Below, one piece after another: positions 40,077-48,992 of a stretch of DNA of 64,000 nucleotides (positions are counted from its first letter, which is position 1; every line of letters begins with the position of its first letter). The translations under genes were made by a program, and so were the position numbers. The notes under the pieces are model-generated. The model did no database searches and was not told where the DNA came from. It was given only the letters and a program-made list of their open reading frames with translations. This stretch comes from an uncultured Bacteroidales bacterium (GTDB lineage Bacteria > Bacteroidota > Bacteroidia > Bacteroidales > Bacteroidaceae): the NCBI GenBank assembly GCA_902779315.1, contig CACZBC010000019.1, forward strand, positions 1-64,000. Direction: 5' to 3'.

Positions 40077-42983
40077 TTATTCTTTCTCATTGGTTTGGTT
40101 GTGTTCAGAGGTCATCTCCAACACTAGGCGTCCACCCTTGAGTAGTTCGCTGACTGGGAAAAAGAATGTCGTGAGGGGCTTGCCATTGAGGGTAGCCTTG
40201 TTGACGTACAGATTTTCCTCTGATGTGTTTCGGGCTTCAATAATGAAGTCCTTGCCACGTCCGTAACGCTCGCCAAGATGTATGGTTGTCTTGGGGTAGA
40301 GCGGGCTGGCCAACTCGTATATGGGCTCATTCCGGCAACCACCGTCTATCTGGAAAAGTCCTAAAGCTGCCATAACGAACCAAGCACTCATTTGTCCCTG
40401 ATCCTCATCACCCAGATAGGCATTCCATACGCCATAGCCATAGTAGCGTTCCAGTATGGAACGTGTCCAGCGTTGAGTCAGGTCGGGCCGTCCTGCCCAG
40501 TTAAAGAGGAAGGCAAAATGCATGCTCTGCTGATTTCCTTGCACAACGGGGTAATCCCAATAGGCATCTCCGGGTGCATTGTAACGGACAGGCTCACTAT
40601 TGACGAAGCCCCACTCCAACCTATCCACAAAAGCCTTGCGTCCCATCAAGTCGATAAGGCCACCCACATCCTGTGGTACAAAATAGCTGAGTTGCCATGC
40701 ATTCCCCTCGACATATTGGGCATTGGCGCCCGACTTGAAGGGCTCGAAATCGGCAGTGAAGCGTCCAAGGCTATCCCGCAGATGAGCATAGCCGTTAACT
40801 GGGTTGATGGCATTACGCCACCACGAGGCCCGTTCTGCGAAGATACGTTCTGTCGCGGTATCACCCAGAGAGGCTGCCATCTGCGATACGGTCCAGTCAT
40901 CGTAGGCATACTCCAAGGTATTGCTGAACCGTCCCTTATCACAAGGAACATAGTGATATTTAAGATAAGACTCAAGGTCTCTGTTGCCTGCAAATCCGCC
41001 ATCGACATGACGAGTTGCGTGAGTCTGTTGATGCACCATGGCCTCGAGGGCATGATGCCCGTCGAAGTCACGGATACCCATCTGCCATGCTGATACCATG
41101 AGAGGTATCTCGTGCTCGGCTACCATAACAGGCACATACTCCATGCCAGCAGGTCCTTTGGCCAGCCAACCACAAGCATCGTACATCGCCAGTTGCGAAC
41201 GCACCCATCGTGAGCTCCATTCCGGGTAAACGAGATTCCAAACTTGATTGAGGTTCCAAAATGTGTTCCAGAAAGCATCACACCCCAACGCCACATCGTG
41301 CTCTGGGTCAGGAAGGCGACGCACCTTTTCGTCTGGTCCTACCCAGTCGCCGTTAACATCGCTATAGCAGTTGCGGCAGAGGGTACGGTAGAGGTTGGTG
41401 TAGAAACGCACCTTCTCCTTGACATCATCGGTCTCTATCTCTATGCGTCCTAGGAGTTCGTTCCATGCCTGCCGTTGATGGCATACGACCTTGTCAAAGT
41501 CCCATCCGAATGGAACCGTGAGTTCCTCCGTAAGGTTGAGTGCTGCATTCTCTATGCTTACGTATGAGATGGACGAACGCGCCAAGATGCGATGCTGACG
41601 CTTCGTGTCAAACTCTACGTAAAAGCCAGCCTTCGAAAGATGTTCGCCCTTAAAGTGTCGCCCAATGAAACATTCGTCATTCAACCAGTATCCGCTGCGC
41701 AAAATGGGAGCGTTGAACTCTATGACGAAGTGGACAGTATATTCCTGGTGGGCATCCTGACTCCACACGTTTGGCGTCAACTGATGGGAATAGCCTTCCA
41801 GTCGGTAGTCGTCCACCTGACATATCTCGGCATCTTCTATCTTGTAGCCATACTCGGCTGGGATGCTGAGGTCCACCATCACACGGCCGTCCCTGTCCTT
41901 GGGGAAGGTGTAACGTTGTATGGCACAACGTGTAGTGGCCGTTGCTTCAAGCTGAATATCGGTATCCGTGAGACGTACGGAATAATAACCGAGCGGCGTC
42001 TGTTCGGAGTTTTTGTCAATGCGTGAACGATAGCCCGAATCAGGATCTTTCTCATCGCCTACTTCCGTCTGGAGCGGGCCGTTGGTAGGCATCATGCCAA
42101 GGCCAGCCATCGTCCATTCGTGGATGTGACTCATGCACCCGATCGACTCGATACTTGGCTGGTAACCCGCCTGCCATCCTGAGTTTTGATTGTCTGGGCT
42201 GAGCTTGACCATACTGAAAGGCATCCACGGTCCTGGAGCAATCATCCAGCGGGAATGACCCGTGCCGATACTTGTGTCGACATAGTCGGCGGGGGTGGCA
42301 CCCTTCTTGGGTTTATGGTCAGCCAGATCATAGTGGGCCGACTTAACCTTGAGCAAGTGCTTGGAGGCTGTGCTGTCAGCCAGACGGAGAGCTGTACCCT
42401 CAAGCGTCACGGCATCAAAAACCACCCACGATCCCTCGAGAATAGTGAACGTGATGAAGTTGTCGCCACACCTGAGGTCAGATGCGACGAGTGGCACCTC
42501 AAGGGTCATACCCGGAGTACAGTCGTAGCGCCCCATCACAGCATCGTCTCCCGATGTACCCTGCAACTGAAACGTCCGACTAAGTTCACCCACTTGCACT
42601 TTGAGCAGCGACCCAGCGGGATGAGCATCAACAAGCTTGATGCGAAGGACGGCGCGAGCTTTCTTGCTCACATGGCTAAGGCAGAACAGAACGTTAGCGC
42701 TGTGCACACGTTCACCTGCCGTGGGGCTTGTCCCGGCCCATCGGTCCTTTGGGCCAGGCAGAACATAGCAGAAGTCCTGTGCTGGAATGGAATGTCCGAC
42801 AACAAAGAAGCGGTCCTCATAACCAAAATCAGACTTTACATAATCCTCGTAGCCATCAGGAGCAAGAGCAAACTCAGCGGCACTTCCGTCTGGTGTACCT
42901 ATCTGCCAAATGACATTGTTGGCCTTTGCGGTAAGGCAGATAAGGCTAAGAACTATGTTCGCTGCTATCTGTTTCCTTGTCAT
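40077..42983 (-). CDS. GH92 alpha-mannosidase with N-terminal carbohydrate-binding-like domain
   Basis: 968 residues with a signal peptide (1-21). Residues about 22-210 (VIWQIGTPDGSAAEFAL) resemble the jelly-roll domain of rhamnogalacturonan lyases and may bind sugar. The GH92 part begins at DYVDTSIGTGHSRW and includes the calcium and catalytic signatures, among them LGDEDQGQMSAW (857-868). The family consists of calcium-dependent inverting exo-alpha-mannosidases that trim alpha-mannosides such as N-glycans or yeast mannan. It is expressed alone, with a short ORF behind it, from the promoter at 43056-43063, not within a SusC/SusD locus. Confidence 0.9.
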   Translation of the reverse strand: MTRKQIAANIVLSLICLTAKANNVIWQIGTPDGSAAEFALAPDGYEDYVKSDFGYEDRFFVVGHSIPAQDFCYVLPGPKDRWAGTSPTAGERVHSANVLFCLSHVSKKARAVLRIKLVDAHPAGSLLKVQVGELSRTFQLQGTSGDDAVMGRYDCTPGMTLEVPLVASDLRCGDNFITFTILEGSWVVFDAVTLEGTALRLADSTASKHLLKVKSAHYDLADHKPKKGATPADYVDTSIGTGHSRWMIAPGPWMPFSMVKLSPDNQNSGWQAGYQPSIESIGCMSHIHEWTMAGLGMMPTNGPLQTEVGDEKDPDSGYRSRIDKNSEQTPLGYYSVRLTDTDIQLEATATTRCAIQRYTFPKDRDGRVMVDLSIPAEYGYKIEDAEICQVDDYRLEGYSHQLTPNVWSQDAHQEYTVHFVIEFNAPILRSGYWLNDECFIGRHFKGEHLSKAGFYVEFDTKRQHRILARSSISYVSIENAALNLTEELTVPFGWDFDKVVCHQRQAWNELLGRIEIETDDVKEKVRFYTNLYRTLCRNCYSDVNGDWVGPDEKVRRLPDPEHDVALGCDAFWNTFWNLNQVWNLVYPEWSSRWVRSQLAMYDACGWLAKGPAGMEYVPVMVAEHEIPLMVSAWQMGIRDFDGHHALEAMVHQQTHATRHVDGGFAGNRDLESYLKYHYVPCDKGRFSNTLEYAYDDWTVSQMAASLGDTATERIFAERASWWRNAINPVNGYAHLRDSLGRFTADFEPFKSGANAQYVEGNAWQLSYFVPQDVGGLIDLMGRKAFVDRLEWGFVNSEPVRYNAPGDAYWDYPVVQGNQQSMHFAFLFNWAGRPDLTQRWTRSILERYYGYGVWNAYLGDEDQGQMSAWFVMAALGLFQIDGGCRNEPIYELASPLYPKTTIHLGERYGRGKDFIIEARNTSEENLYVNKATLNGKPLTTFFFPVSELLKGGRLVLEMTSEHNQTNEKE

Positions 42984-43055
42984 ACTGCTTATTGTTGCGT
43001 ATTAACAGAATTGGAACTTTTCTGCTACAATACTTGTATATTGCTTTTCCTGTGA

Positions 43056-43063
43056 CAAAGTTA
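43056..43063 (-). promoter_or_regulatory. -7 box for GH92
   Basis: Minus-strand TAACTTTG, 73 bases upstream of the start at 42983. Confidence 0.55.
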
Positions 43064-43280
43064 AACATTTTGTTTGGATTTCCGGGCAGGAAATTTCTGA
43101 TTTGATAGGTTTAGAGGCACAAAATACTATTCCTATTGTTTAAAATGCCCTAACGATATAAGGTTATAGCAAACGAATGCTGCTATCTAAGTCCGACACA
43201 AGTCAAGTTTCAAATATCCTGAGACTTTTATGTGAAAGGCTTTTTTCTTTGCCCTTTACTCTTAATTCATAACTTTTTCG

Positions 43281-43288
43281 TAAATTTG
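43281..43288 (+). promoter_or_regulatory. -7 box for the GH43-like gene
   Basis: TAAATTTG, leaving a 5' leader of roughly 110 bases before the ATG at 43402. Confidence 0.5.
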
Positions 43289-43401
43289 CAGAGAAAATTG
43301 CTACTATAGCAGAGTCGAATGAAAAGAATATGCGTATCATATGTTAGGAGCAATTATAGACAACATTGTCGAAAGCTGATTTGAAATAAAACTATCAAAT
43401 T

Positions 43402-44394
43402 ATGAATAAGATTGTCATTGCAACTATATTCACTTGCCTTCTATGTATATTCAAAACACAGGCGCAAACAAGAACATTTGAAATTCGACATAATGTTCCT
43501 TTAGACTCTATCCGTCTGAGCGACCCTGCTATACTTGCAGACCAAAAAACTAAGATGTATTACATGACCGGCACAGGCGGAATGATGTGGCGCAGTCCTG
43601 ATTTGAAACTATGGGAAGGGCCTTACCGAGTGACCGAATTTGACAAAGACTCGTGGATGGGATCGCACCCTATGATCTGGGCAGCAGAACTACATCAGAT
43701 AGGAGACGGATGGTACTATTACTTCGCCACTTTCACTAACCGCGAAGTAAAAATCGACACCGTTCGAGGTAATGTCATTGAGCGCAGAGCTTGTCAGGTG
43801 CTACGTTCCGACAATCCCATGGGACCTTATCGTACATTTGGCGATGCCACATATCTGCCAACCTATCGTCCTACGCTTGACGGAACTTTTTGGCGTGATA
43901 CTGACAACAAGCCCTATATGGTTTTCTGTGGCGAATGGTTGCAGAACTGGAACGGTACCATCGAGAAAATTGAATTGAAGCCTGATTTTAGCGGTACTGT
44001 TGGTGAACCGAAGATTCTTTTCCGTGCAAGCGATTCACCTTGGAGCCGCGAAAAGGACAGCGAGGGAAACATTACATGGAACAAAGTGACAGATGGCCCA
44101 TGGCTGTTCCGCACCGGCACAGGCCGCTTAGGCATGTTATGGACTTCATGGGTGTTTGGTGAATACACTCAAGGAGTGGCGTATTCAGAAAGCGGGACGC
44201 TTGACGGTCCCTGGATTCAGGAACCCAATCCCATTACGCCTCCGAACTATGGCCATTCTATGCTTTTCCAACGTTTTGATGGCCAGTGGATGATGTCAGT
44301 ACATAGCCACGCCAACGACTCCAGAGGTCGTACAATCCGTATTCCCCACCTTTTTGAGGTTGACCTGTCTGGTGACAAACTGATTATAAAATGA
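43402..44394 (+). CDS. GH43-like five-bladed beta-propeller glycosidase
   Basis: 330 residues. Signal peptide 1-21. Propeller motifs fit GH43: Asp41 (LSDPAIL) as candidate base, Asp160 (TLDGTFW) as pKa modulator and WAAELHQIGDGWYYYF. The position of the catalytic acid, usually Glu in an EGP motif, reads VTDGPWL (Asp231), so either the family branch uses another acid or the enzyme is altered. Substrate is unknown; GH43 enzymes act on arabinose- or xylose-containing glycans among others. It is followed by a dehydropantoate-reductase-like gene 18 bases later. Confidence 0.78.
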   Translation: MNKIVIATIFTCLLCIFKTQAQTRTFEIRHNVPLDSIRLSDPAILADQKTKMYYMTGTGGMMWRSPDLKLWEGPYRVTEFDKDSWMGSHPMIWAAELHQIGDGWYYYFATFTNREVKIDTVRGNVIERRACQVLRSDNPMGPYRTFGDATYLPTYRPTLDGTFWRDTDNKPYMVFCGEWLQNWNGTIEKIELKPDFSGTVGEPKILFRASDSPWSREKDSEGNITWNKVTDGPWLFRTGTGRLGMLWTSWVFGEYTQGVAYSESGTLDGPWIQEPNPITPPNYGHSMLFQRFDGQWMMSVHSHANDSRGRTIRIPHLFEVDLSGDKLIIK

Positions 44395-44412
44395 TTTGAG
44401 AAAAGAATAAAA

Positions 44413-45336
44413 ATGAAATACGGAGTTATTGGGTCAGGTGCCATTGGAGGATATTATGGAGCGACATTAGCTCGTGCAGGACAGGAAGTGCATTTCCTGC
44501 TTCATAGCGATTATGAGTATGTCAGAGCGCAAGGTCTGCAGGTTGACTCCTGCGATGGGTCGTTCCATCTGACAGATGTCAACGCCTATCAGCATACAGA
44601 GGACATGCCGCTTTGCGATGTGGTGCTAGTTTGTTTGAAATCAGTCAATAACAGTATGCTGAATTCGTTGCTGCCACCTTTGCTCCATCAGCAGACTTTG
44701 GTGGTGCTCATTCAGAACGGCATTGGTATAGAGGAGGATGTTCAGAAGATGTTCCCTAATGTACAACTGGCTGCAGGACTGGCATTCATCTGCTCTGCCA
44801 AGACAGAACCCGGACGTGTGAATCACCAATGTTATGGCAGCATCAATCTGGCAAATTACTCTTGCAAGGACGAAACGCTGATGCAGAAAGTTGTTGATGA
44901 GCTTCGCCTTGCAGGCATTAAGGCGGAACTTGTGGAATATCATGAGGCACGCTGGAAGAAAGCAGTATGGAACATGCCGTTCAATGGCATGACCGTCGCC
45001 TTGCATACCCAGACAGACCTCCTGCTGAAAAACGAAGCAACCAGAAAACTGATTCGTGAGCAGATGATGGAGGTGGTGGGTGCTGCCCGGCACTTAGGCA
45101 TCAAGAACCTTGACAGTTCGTTTGTAGACAAGATGATTGAAACAACCGATTCTATGACGCCTTATTCTCCTTCCATGCGACTTGACTATGACTTCCATCG
45201 CCCCATGGAACTATACTATATTTACACTCGTCCCATAGAGATTGCCCGGGAGGCAGGCTACAAGATGCCGAAGCTGGAGATGTTGGAGGCTGAGTTAAGA
45301 TTTCTGGAAAAACAAAACGAAAAGAAAGAGCGATGA
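44413..45336 (+). CDS. panE: 2-dehydropantoate 2-reductase
   Basis: 307 residues of the ApbA/PanE family. NADPH-binding motif GSGAIGGYYGATLARAG (7-23), the central LIQNGIGIEEDV with the conserved Asn-Gly, and the catalytic Lys in the C-terminal helical domain (WKKAVWNMPFNGM). It reduces ketopantoate to pantoate for coenzyme A synthesis. Bacteroidales often have several family members, so another 2-ketoacid could be the substrate. It lies in a run of small metabolic genes after the GH43-like gene. Confidence 0.85.
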   Translation: MKYGVIGSGAIGGYYGATLARAGQEVHFLLHSDYEYVRAQGLQVDSCDGSFHLTDVNAYQHTEDMPLCDVVLVCLKSVNNSMLNSLLPPLLHQQTLVVLIQNGIGIEEDVQKMFPNVQLAAGLAFICSAKTEPGRVNHQCYGSINLANYSCKDETLMQKVVDELRLAGIKAELVEYHEARWKKAVWNMPFNGMTVALHTQTDLLLKNEATRKLIREQMMEVVGAARHLGIKNLDSSFVDKMIETTDSMTPYSPSMRLDYDFHRPMELYYIYTRPIEIAREAGYKMPKLEMLEAELRFLEKQNEKKER

Positions 45337-45371
45337 ATTGGATATAAGTATTACGAATAAATAATAGATAT

Positions 45372-45914
45372 ATGATAGACCAGATTATTGAATACAACAA
45401 GTCATTCGTCGAGAAGAAAGGCTACGAGAAGTATTTGACGGACAAGTACCCAGACAAGAAGTTGGCTGTGCTGTCATGTATGGACACACGTTTGACAGAA
45501 CTGCTTCCTGCCGCTCTTGGACTGAAGAATGGTGACGCAAAGATTATCAAGAACGCTGGGGGCTTGGTGATTTCGGCTTTCGACTCGGCCATGCGTAGCC
45601 TGATTGTCGCCATATACGAATTGGGGGTGCAGGAGATTATGGTGGTGGCTCACTCTCATTGTGGTGCCTGCCACATGAGCTACGACCACTTTCACCATGA
45701 AATGATTGCTCGTGGTGTGACAGACGAGACACTCGACACTATCCGCAAGTGCGGAATAGACCTCAATCAATGGCTGGAGGGCTTCAAAGACACTCCAACC
45801 TCTGTCCGCAAGACAGTTGATACTATCAAGACACATCCGTTGGTGCCAAAGGATATTGTCGTCAGGGGCTTCATCATCGACTCCGAGACAGGAGCTTTGG
45901 AAGAAATTTACTAA
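45372..45914 (+). CDS. Beta-class carbonic anhydrase
   Basis: 180 residues. Zinc site of beta carbonic anhydrases: Cys36-x-Asp38-x-Arg40 (SCMDTRL) and His94-x2-Cys97 (HSHCGAC). It interconverts CO2 and bicarbonate in the cytoplasm, useful for the carboxylation steps of succinate fermentation. It ends four bases before the GTG start of the next small gene. Confidence 0.92.
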   Translation: MIDQIIEYNKSFVEKKGYEKYLTDKYPDKKLAVLSCMDTRLTELLPAALGLKNGDAKIIKNAGGLVISAFDSAMRSLIVAIYELGVQEIMVVAHSHCGACHMSYDHFHHEMIARGVTDETLDTIRKCGIDLNQWLEGFKDTPTSVRKTVDTIKTHPLVPKDIVVRGFIIDSETGALEEIY

Positions 45915-45918
45915 GACG

Positions 45919-46125
45919 GTGGATTACTTGCCAAAAGACCCTGCCATATTGGTTTCGAGCGTGAATATGCTGCTTCGCGATGAGGAGTTTGACACGTTGG
46001 AGTCCTTGTGCTACAACTTTGGTGCTGAACCTGAAGACATAAAGAACTATCTCTACGGACACGGATTCGTATATAGCGAACAGCAAAAGCAGTTCCGCCC
46101 CATTGGATATGATGAAAACTTATAA
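45919..46125 (+). CDS. DUF4250 domain protein
   Basis: 68 residues, starting with GTG. The sequence DYLPKDPAILVSSVNMLLRDE followed (split) by FDTLESLCYNFGAEPEDIKNYL and a final YDEN tail fits DUF4250, a small helical family of unknown function in gut anaerobes. The GTG start was chosen because it gives the usual family N-terminus directly before the LPKDP motif and follows the carbonic anhydrase stop by four bases; a longer reading from 45817 would overlap that gene. Confidence 0.8.
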   Translation: MDYLPKDPAILVSSVNMLLRDEEFDTLESLCYNFGAEPEDIKNYLYGHGFVYSEQQKQFRPIGYDENL

Positions 46126-46130
46126 TAGGT

Positions 46131-47198
46131 ATGAGTAAAATTATCGTCGCCATCGACTCGTTCAAAGGGTGCCTGACTTCGGCTGAAGCGAATCAGGCTG
46201 CGGCAGGCGGTATTCGTGAACGGATTCTTGATGCTGATGTGACACAGATTCCCGTCAGTGATGGTGGCGAAGGATGGCTGGAGGCTTTTCATTCAGCAAC
46301 AGGGGGCAAATTGGTGGATGTCAATGTGAGAGACCCGCTGATGCGGCCTATCCTTGCTCAATACCTGATACATGATGATACGGCTGTTATTGAGATGGCA
46401 AAAGCCAGCGGACTGACTTTGCTCTACCCCAAGGAACGTAATCTGATGGTGGCAACAAGCTACGGAACAGGTCAACTCGTAGCAGATGCAGTGCGTAAGG
46501 GATGCAAGCAAATCATCGTAGGGCTTGGCGGCAGTGCCACAAGCGACTGCGGTATCGGGATGCTTCAGGCCATCATCGACAATTTTGCTTCTCAGGGCTC
46601 GTGGGACGATGTGCATGTATTGGAGGATGTCCGTTTCACAATTGCTACAGATGTCAAGAATCCGCTTTGTGGTGAGAATGGAGCAGCTCATGTGTTTGCT
46701 CCACAAAAAGGAGCCACCCCTGAAATGGTTATTGAACTGGATGAACATGCCAGGCAATTCGCAGAGAAGTCTGCTCTTATATTTGGTTACGATCGACAGA
46801 AAATGCCGGGGGCCGGAGCAGCAGGTGGATTGGGATATGCATTCCTGCAATATCTGAATGCGGATTGCCGCTCTGGTATCGACCTCCTGCTTGATACCAT
46901 CTGCTTTGAAGAACACTTAAAAGATGCTTCTCTCATCATCACAGGCGAAGGCTCTGCTGACAAACAGACGCTAATGGGCAAAGTGCCTTTTGGCATTCTC
47001 CAGAAAGCAAAGCACTTCCATGTGCCTGTTATCCTTATTGCTGGTCAGATTAAAGACAAACTACTATTACTTGGCGCAGGCTTCTCACAAGTTGAATGCA
47101 TCAATCCTCATAGCCTCCAAATAGAAAAAGCCATGAAACCGGAAATAGCAAAAAGGAACATCGCTTTGTTGATGAACAGGATTGTAACTGCTTCGTAG
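46131..47198 (+). CDS. Glycerate kinase
   Basis: 355 residues of the glycerate kinase type-1 (GlxK/GarK) family: IIVAIDSFKGCLTSAEAN (4-21), PVSDGGEGWLEAF, GLGGSATSDCGIGML, PGAGAAGGLGYAF and GEGSADKQTLMGKVP are the family motifs. It phosphorylates D-glycerate, normally to 2-phosphoglycerate, feeding glycolysis. It starts five bases after the DUF4250 gene and ends with a copy of the hairpin found also at 39838. Confidence 0.93.
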   Translation: MSKIIVAIDSFKGCLTSAEANQAAAGGIRERILDADVTQIPVSDGGEGWLEAFHSATGGKLVDVNVRDPLMRPILAQYLIHDDTAVIEMAKASGLTLLYPKERNLMVATSYGTGQLVADAVRKGCKQIIVGLGGSATSDCGIGMLQAIIDNFASQGSWDDVHVLEDVRFTIATDVKNPLCGENGAAHVFAPQKGATPEMVIELDEHARQFAEKSALIFGYDRQKMPGAGAAGGLGYAFLQYLNADCRSGIDLLLDTICFEEHLKDASLIITGEGSADKQTLMGKVPFGILQKAKHFHVPVILIAGQIKDKLLLLGAGFSQVECINPHSLQIEKAMKPEIAKRNIALLMNRIVTAS

Positions 47199-47239
47199 GC
47201 GTTTACTTTCTGATTCGATTTTTAAGTCAACAAAACAAA

Positions 47240-47275
47240 ATAGGCTGGCAACCAAAGAGTTACCAGCCTTTATTT
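47240..47275 (+). terminator. Terminator after glycerate kinase, copy of the 39838 hairpin
   Basis: AGGCTGGCAAC (47242-47252) with GTTACCAGCCT (47259-47269), then TTATTT. The stem is identical to that at 39840-39866, only the loop differs. Confidence 0.82.
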
Positions 47276-47276
47276 G

Positions 47277-47357
47277 TGCCCAGAACAGGAATCGAACCTG
47301 CACGCCTCGCGGCACGCGCACCTGAAACGCGCGCGTCTACCATTCCGCCACCTGGGC
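47277..47357 (-). tRNA. tRNA-Leu(CAG)
   Basis: Minus strand. Acceptor GCCCAGG with TCTGGGC, discriminator A, D arm GCGGAATGGTAGACGC, anticodon loop TTCAGGT with CAG, long variable arm. Confidence 0.93.
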
Positions 47358-47406
47358 AAAACAGAAAAACGAGTCTCGATGCTAAATCACCTTGAGTCTC
47401 GTTTCG

Positions 47407-47479
47407 AGCGGAAAACGAGACTCGAACTCGCGACCCCAACCTTGGCAAGGTTGTGCTCTACCAACTGAGCTATTTCCGC
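47407..47479 (-). tRNA. tRNA-Gly(GCC)
   Basis: Minus strand. Acceptor GCGGAAA with TTTCCGC, D arm AGCTCAGTTGGTAGAGC, anticodon loop containing TTGCCAA (GCC), discriminator T. Confidence 0.95.
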
Positions 47480-47490
47480 CTGACACAGAG

Positions 47491-47572
47491 TGAAGAGGAG
47501 GAGACTCGAACTCCCACGCCTCGCGGCACTACCACCTCAAAGTAGCGCGTCTACCAATTCCGCCACCTCTCC
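47491..47572 (-). tRNA. tRNA-Leu(GAG)
   Basis: Minus strand. Acceptor GGAGAGG with CCTCTTC (one G-T pair), D arm GCGGAATTGGTAGACGC, anticodon loop TTGAGGT with GAG, long variable arm. First of the three-tRNA cluster. Confidence 0.93.
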
Positions 47573-47649
47573 AAACTAATGTGTTCTTTCCAATAATTTC
47601 GGCTCCTTTTCAAGGTTGCCAAGAACGCCTTTCCTCTGAAATGCGGTTG

Positions 47650-47657
47650 CAAAGGTA
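47650..47657 (-). promoter_or_regulatory. -7 box of the tRNA Leu-Gly-Leu cluster
   Basis: Minus-strand TACCTTTG, 77 bases upstream of the first tRNA. Confidence 0.6.
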
Positions 47658-47753
47658 CAGCTTTTTTTGAAACCTGCAAAACTTTCCGACACTTTTTTCA
47701 CGTTCTTTTGAAAGAAATCCTCTAAATATGGCGAATAATTCGGCAAGAAAGCG

Positions 47754-47761
47754 TAACTTTA
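47754..47761 (+). promoter_or_regulatory. Near-consensus -7 box for the SIMPL gene
   Basis: TAACTTTA, one base from TAnnTTTG, 24 bases before the ATG at 47786. Confidence 0.45.
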
Positions 47762-47785
47762 CAGCGAAATTAAACACTTTGGATT

Positions 47786-48508
47786 ATGAAGTCTATTCAG
47801 TTTAAGTATTGGGGCGAGGCTTTGATTCTCGCCATCGGTCTCTTCCTGGCAGGAGGAGCTATCAAACAAGGTATCGTGCAGTTCAAGGAAATGGACCGCA
47901 CCGTAACGGCCAAAGGTCTCTCGGAAAAAGAGGTGAAGGCGAACAAGGCAACTTGGCCGCTCAAGTTCAAAGAATTGGGCAACGACCCGTCGGAAATCTA
48001 CGATTGCATCGAGAAGGACACTCGCATCGTTGTGGAGTTCCTGAAGAAGAACGGCATTCAGGAGGACGAAATCTCGCTTGCTCCGCCAGTTATGGTTGAC
48101 CAACAGGCCAACATGAGCTACTCGAACGAGATGGTTCGCTATCGTTATAAAGCAAATTGCGTGGTGACCGTAGTGAGCAAGAACGTGGACCTCGTGCGCA
48201 AGATGGTCAGCAAACAGGCCAGCCTGATGCGTGAAGGGGTCACCATCGTCGGCAATGAGTACGGCGAGGATTCTCCCGTAAGCTATGAGTTTACAGGCCT
48301 CAACGAAATCAAGCCCGAGATGATTGCTGAAGCCACAAAGAATGCGCGCAAGACTGCTGAACAGTTCGCAAAGGATTCCGACAGCGAACTCGGCAAGATT
48401 CGGACTGCCGACCAAGGTCAGTTCAGCATCGATGACCGCGACCAGAACACGCCTTGGATCAAGAACGTACGCGTTGTCACAACCGTCGTCTACACTTTGA
48501 AGGACTGA
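47786..48508 (+). CDS. SIMPL (DUF541) domain protein
   Basis: 240 residues. An N-terminal membrane anchor (about 10-30, ALILAIGLFLAGGAI) followed by a SIMPL/DUF541 domain: RTVTAKGLSEKEVKANKATW at the start and a FTGLNEIKPEMIAEATKNAR helix and a final TTVVYTLKD. Members are periplasmic or membrane-anchored and of poorly known function. It stands alone with its own terminator. Confidence 0.85.
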   Translation: MKSIQFKYWGEALILAIGLFLAGGAIKQGIVQFKEMDRTVTAKGLSEKEVKANKATWPLKFKELGNDPSEIYDCIEKDTRIVVEFLKKNGIQEDEISLAPPVMVDQQANMSYSNEMVRYRYKANCVVTVVSKNVDLVRKMVSKQASLMREGVTIVGNEYGEDSPVSYEFTGLNEIKPEMIAEATKNARKTAEQFAKDSDSELGKIRTADQGQFSIDDRDQNTPWIKNVRVVTTVVYTLKD

Positions 48509-48535
48509 ATCGGATTAGAGATTTGAGTTAAAGCA

Positions 48536-48571
48536 AAGGCCTGCCGCAATGAAGTGACAGGCCTTATTTTG
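48536..48571 (+). terminator. Terminator after the SIMPL gene
   Basis: AAGGCCTG (48536-48543) with CAGGCCTT (48558-48565), 14-base loop, followed by ATTTTG. Confidence 0.78.
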
Positions 48572-48608
48572 TACCCAGATTGATGTTATTCTGAGAGAAA
48601 ATGTGCGT

Positions 48609-48729
48609 AACAGCCTACATCCCTACATAAAATCGCACCAGATAGGCATGAATAAAGGCTTGAAGGCAATATCAAGCATACATGAAGCCTGCATAATACC
48701 TACATAAGTCTACATGATGCCTACATTTC
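48609..48729. repeat. Cluster of CTACAT motifs
   Basis: About eight CTACAT or close variants (CATACAT, CTGCATA) within 120 bases, partly as CCTACATAA/CCTACATTT. No ORF covers it. It precedes repeat array E. Confidence 0.45.
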
Positions 48730-48745
48730 GTTCCATAGTTAAATC

Positions 48746-48855
48746 CCAAACGTCACACAGTTAAAATCCAAACGTGGCACTATACGATTGCAAACGTGGC
48801 ACGTTAAGTTGGGCAACATAACACGTTACGTTTGCAAACACTCCATATTGCGTTT
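48746..48855. repeat. 22-bp-period intergenic array E
   Basis: Units start at 48746, 48768, 48790, 48812 and 48834 (CCAAACGTCACAC..., CCAAACGTGGCAC..., GCAAACGTGGCACG...). It lies about 80 bases upstream of the trp promoter. Confidence 0.88.
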
Positions 48856-48934
48856 GAATATGCTCCTTTTCTCGTCTTTTTCCTAACAAAATGACAGAAA
48901 AGAATATTTCCTTGAAAAAAAATGAAGAAAATGT

Positions 48935-48964
48935 TTTGCGAATAAAAATAAAAGCGTAATTTTG
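48935..48964 (+). promoter_or_regulatory. Promoter of the trp operon
   Basis: -33 TTTG (48935-48938) and -7 TAATTTTG (48957-48964), 18 bases apart. Transcription should start near 48971, just before the leader peptide. Confidence 0.75.
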
Positions 48965-48992
48965 CACCAACAAACAACAAAAACGTACAAAC

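Larger units (their letters stand above)
42984..43401. other. 418-base divergent intergenic region
   Basis: Holds a minus-strand promoter box for GH92 (43056-43063) and a plus-strand box (43281-43288) about 115 bases ahead of the GH43 gene. Between them the sequence is AT-rich; I see no ORF, hairpin or riboswitch that I can support. Confidence 0.5.

Noticed and set aside
43064..43401. Riboswitch in the long leader of the GH43-like gene
   Set aside because: I could not recognise a conserved riboswitch core or a terminator/antiterminator pair.
37756..44394. A polysaccharide utilisation locus
   Set aside because: GH97, GH92 and GH43 genes are near each other but on different strands, without SusC/SusD or a sensor-regulator.
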